This document shows positions 62,100-64,000 of a stretch of DNA of 64,000 nucleotides, piece after piece. Numbering within the stretch: the stretch's first letter is position 1; each line of letters opens with the position of its first letter. Origin of the DNA: Pelobium manganitolerans (GTDB taxonomy: Bacteria > Bacteroidota > Bacteroidia > Sphingobacteriales > Sphingobacteriaceae); NCBI RefSeq assembly GCF_003609575.1, contig NZ_MBTA01000026.1:247207-311206 (forward strand). The letters run 5' to 3'. The position numbers and the translations under genes were made by a program. Below the pieces are notes generated by a model. That model saw nothing but the letters and a program-made list of their open reading frames with translations. It searched no databases and had not been told where the DNA came from.

Positions 62100-62333
62100 A
62101 TGGAAAAGTACATTTCATTTATTGCAGATACTAAAGGCTGGTTATACGAAAGCCTTTCAGATACAATCAACAATGAATTTAACGAGTACGGAGCAATGGA
62201 AGAGCCAACTATTTCCAAGCAATTTGACGGAAGCGAAATACCAACAGCCAACCTCGATTTTGAGAACCGTTTGTTTGATTTATTAAATGATTTGAGTGGA
62301 TTATTATACGAATACAAAACGATAGAAAAATGA
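62100..62333 (+). CDS. Small acidic PRTRC-operon protein
   Basis: A 77-aa acidic protein: MEKYISFIADTKGWLYESLS, DTINNEFNEYGAMEEPTISK, then FDGSEIPTANLDFENRLFDL and a helical tail. It starts 5 bp after the upstream stop, and its own stop overlaps the start of protein B in ATGA (62330-62333). That coupling supports it being real. No family is recognised. Confidence 0.65.
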   Translation: MEKYISFIADTKGWLYESLSDTINNEFNEYGAMEEPTISKQFDGSEIPTANLDFENRLFDLLNDLSGLLYEYKTIEK

Positions 62334-63049
62334 ACACAACAACAGATATAACAGACCATTTCGGAACATTGTACCACCCAAAATCTGCTTTGGTTTTCTA
62401 CGAAGCCAAAGGAACAGATACCGATATGTACGTGGAGCATTTTGATATGGATAGCAATGGAACGCCTATAAATGCCCACCCACTGACAGTAAAAGAAGCT
62501 AACATTTTGGCAAAGGCTTTACAGACGGATGAAGAAAAAAACACAGCCTTTTTAAAGCCAAAGGGAATTTTGCCTACCAACATTCTGCATATTAATCCGA
62601 GCGAAAAAGGTACGGTGCTATGGTACACCAAAACACAGCAAAGGCAGATATATTTTGTGGATAGTTTGGGCATACCCAACGGAAAGGCACAAGTACCGCC
62701 AATGCTTTGGTTAGCGAGCAAAAGCAGTCTTACGGTATTTGCTTTGGCAAGCGACAGAAGACCTACCGAGAAAACGCCATTGCATTACGTCCCATTTTTC
62801 AATATCTACGAAAAAGGCAACGTATGTATGGGTACTGTTAGTATTGACATTAAAAATTCGGCTTCGGTTGAGGAATTTATACAGGCTTGGGAACATTATT
62901 TTTTCAATTCCTATTTCAGCCATTCATTATGCGAAAACTTGACGAAAAAAAACATTGTAAACCTTTGGAAAGACCTTATCAACACAGACAAACCCTTTCC
63001 TAAAGAAGTATTAAAAAAGAATAACAAAACCCTTAAAAATCTATTGTGA
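62330..63049 (+). CDS. PRTRC system protein B, E2-like
   Basis: A 239-aa protein matching PRTRC protein B. YHPKSALVFYEA opens it, then GILPTNILHINPSEKGTVLW and YTKTQQRQIYFVDSLGIPNG followed by KAQVPPMLWLAS. A Cys166 lies in KGNVCMGTVSID and a second, Cys201, in SHSLCENL. From memory the family is placed near E2-like (ubiquitin-conjugating) folds; Cys166 is the obvious active-site candidate. Its start overlaps the 77-aa gene (ATGA) and its TGA overlaps the ThiF ATG. Confidence 0.82.
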   Translation: MNTTTDITDHFGTLYHPKSALVFYEAKGTDTDMYVEHFDMDSNGTPINAHPLTVKEANILAKALQTDEEKNTAFLKPKGILPTNILHINPSEKGTVLWYTKTQQRQIYFVDSLGIPNGKAQVPPMLWLASKSSLTVFALASDRRPTEKTPLHYVPFFNIYEKGNVCMGTVSIDIKNSASVEEFIQAWEHYFFNSYFSHSLCENLTKKNIVNLWKDLINTDKPFPKEVLKKNNKTLKNLL

Positions 63050-63855
63050 TGAATACAGCAAAAACAGCAATCCATTTTACGGACAATTATCTGCTCAATC
63101 CGACAAACCCGATTTCGGTAAACCTTATCGGAGCAGGTGGCACAGGCTCAAAAGTATTGACCGCTTTAATGGAAATAAACGAAAGTTTGATAGCATTAGG
63201 ACACGCAGGGTTGCAAGTCCGCCTTTGGGATGATGATGTTATCACGAGTGCTAATTTAGGCAGACAGCGTTTTGCAGAAAGTGAAACAGGATTATACAAA
63301 TCCGTTGCCTTGATCAATCGTTGCAACCGTTGGGCGGGTACAAATTGGAAAGCCGAAACGATAAAATTTGAAAAGGACAAGTTTGGGAGAATGCCCGAAA
63401 AAGCAAGGGCAATCATTACCATTACTTGTGTGGATAATGTACAGGCGAGGTTTGGCGTTGCTGAAATTCTGAAAGAACTAAGTTACCGCAGACACTATCA
63501 AGATGAGCCGAAATATTGGTTAGACTTTGGCAACAGCCAGCATACAGGACAAGTGCTACTATCTACTATCGGAGAGATAAAGCAACCCAATTCCGAGAAA
63601 TACCAAACGGTGGCAAGCCTGCCATTTGTTACCGATGAATTTGGCGAATTGCTGAAGCAATCCGAACAAGAAGACAACACGCCAAGTTGCTCCCTTGCCG
63701 AAGCATTGGAATACCAGGACTTGTTTATCAATTCCTCATTGACACAAATGGGTTGTTCCTTATTGTGGAACTTATTCCGCAGAGGAATGACCGAATACAA
63801 GGGATTTTTTCATAATCTGAAAGATTTCCGTACCCACCCGATAAAAGTCGCCTGA
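63049..63855 (+). CDS. PRTRC system ThiF-family protein, E1-like
   Basis: 268 aa from the ATG at 63049 (MNTAKTAIHFTDNYLLN), which overlaps the protein B stop by 1 bp (TGATG). An ATP/adenylate-binding Rossmann fold has VNLIGAGGTGSKVLTAL, RLWDDDVITSANLGRQRF with the Arg finger region, and TCVDNVQARFG. A later Cys lies in TPSCSLAEALEYQDL, a candidate for the thioester position. ThiF/E1 enzymes adenylate the C-terminal Gly of ubiquitin-like proteins; here the partner would be protein C. Confidence 0.87.
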   Translation: MNTAKTAIHFTDNYLLNPTNPISVNLIGAGGTGSKVLTALMEINESLIALGHAGLQVRLWDDDVITSANLGRQRFAESETGLYKSVALINRCNRWAGTNWKAETIKFEKDKFGRMPEKARAIITITCVDNVQARFGVAEILKELSYRRHYQDEPKYWLDFGNSQHTGQVLLSTIGEIKQPNSEKYQTVASLPFVTDEFGELLKQSEQEDNTPSCSLAEALEYQDLFINSSLTQMGCSLLWNLFRRGMTEYKGFFHNLKDFRTHPIKVA

Positions 63856-63915
63856 CCCGAAAAATCGGGCGGGCAAAAATGCAATTCCTCACTTTGGTCG
63901 GAAACGCATTTTTGC
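63856..63915. other. Two hairpins after the ThiF gene
   Basis: CCCGA/TCGGG (63856-63869) follows the stop directly. GCAAAAATGC (63873-63882) and GCATTTTTGC (63906-63915) form a second, larger stem. No gene is seen from here to the right edge (about 145 bp). Confidence 0.55.
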
Positions 63916-64000
63916 ATTTAGAATAGGTGCAACCCCCTTGTCAAAATGCACCACTACACAATTCCCTTTCCTTACATTTTACCAAACAGGTTGCGAGTTT

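Overview
The window reads as chromosome of a Bacteroidota bacterium, most likely Sphingobacteriaceae (Pedobacter/Mucilaginibacter-like). The evidence is a TonB-dependent receptor paired with a DUF4249 lipoprotein, DUF2911/DUF5606/DUF6122 proteins, the futalosine menaquinone route, few Shine-Dalgarno sequences, and promoter-like TAnnTTTG boxes. No rRNA, tRNA or CRISPR array was seen.

Positions 1-56,500 are core chromosome in short transcription units. They hold an edge-truncated membrane sensor, an esterase, topoisomerase III, a hybrid kinase, an FUSC protein, a DEAD-box helicase, a PAP2 phosphatase and a cold-shock protein (1-10 kb). Next come a menaquinone operon (mqnE, histidine phosphatase, mqnA), a trans-sulfuration enzyme, a polysaccharide deacetylase, proBA, an EVE protein and holA (10-20 kb). 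Then follow small charged proteins, a ketoacyl synthase, the TonB receptor/DUF4249 pair, ppk-ppx, a histone-H1-like protein, YajQ and a thioesterase (20-33 kb). The rest is an MFS permease, an S9 peptidase, recD-recC-recB, scpB, an acetyltransferase, cyclophilin, a metallo-hydrolase, lolA-like and ftsK (34-56.5 kb).

From about 56.6 kb to the right edge lies a mobile element. A CTnDOT-type tyrosine integrase is followed by SSB, a DUF932 protein and a PRTRC cassette (proteins E, C, an F-position protein, a 77-aa protein, B and ThiF) with coupled starts. From family knowledge, C is ubiquitin-like, B is E2-like and ThiF is E1-like. The cassette therefore resembles a bacterial ubiquitin-like conjugation pathway of unknown function carried on an integrative element. 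The JAB-type protein A and ParB-like members expected in such cassettes are not in view.

The intergenic DNA is itself unusual. Many genes are followed directly after their stop codon by degenerate tandem heptanucleotide tracts. These are usually purine/G-rich and C-poor on the coding strand. In at least two genes the tract supplies the last codons and the stop. REP-like hairpins sharing a GCTATTGA tail, a 166-bp-period duplication, a nested inverted-repeat element and a (TAAC)n microsatellite fill other gaps.
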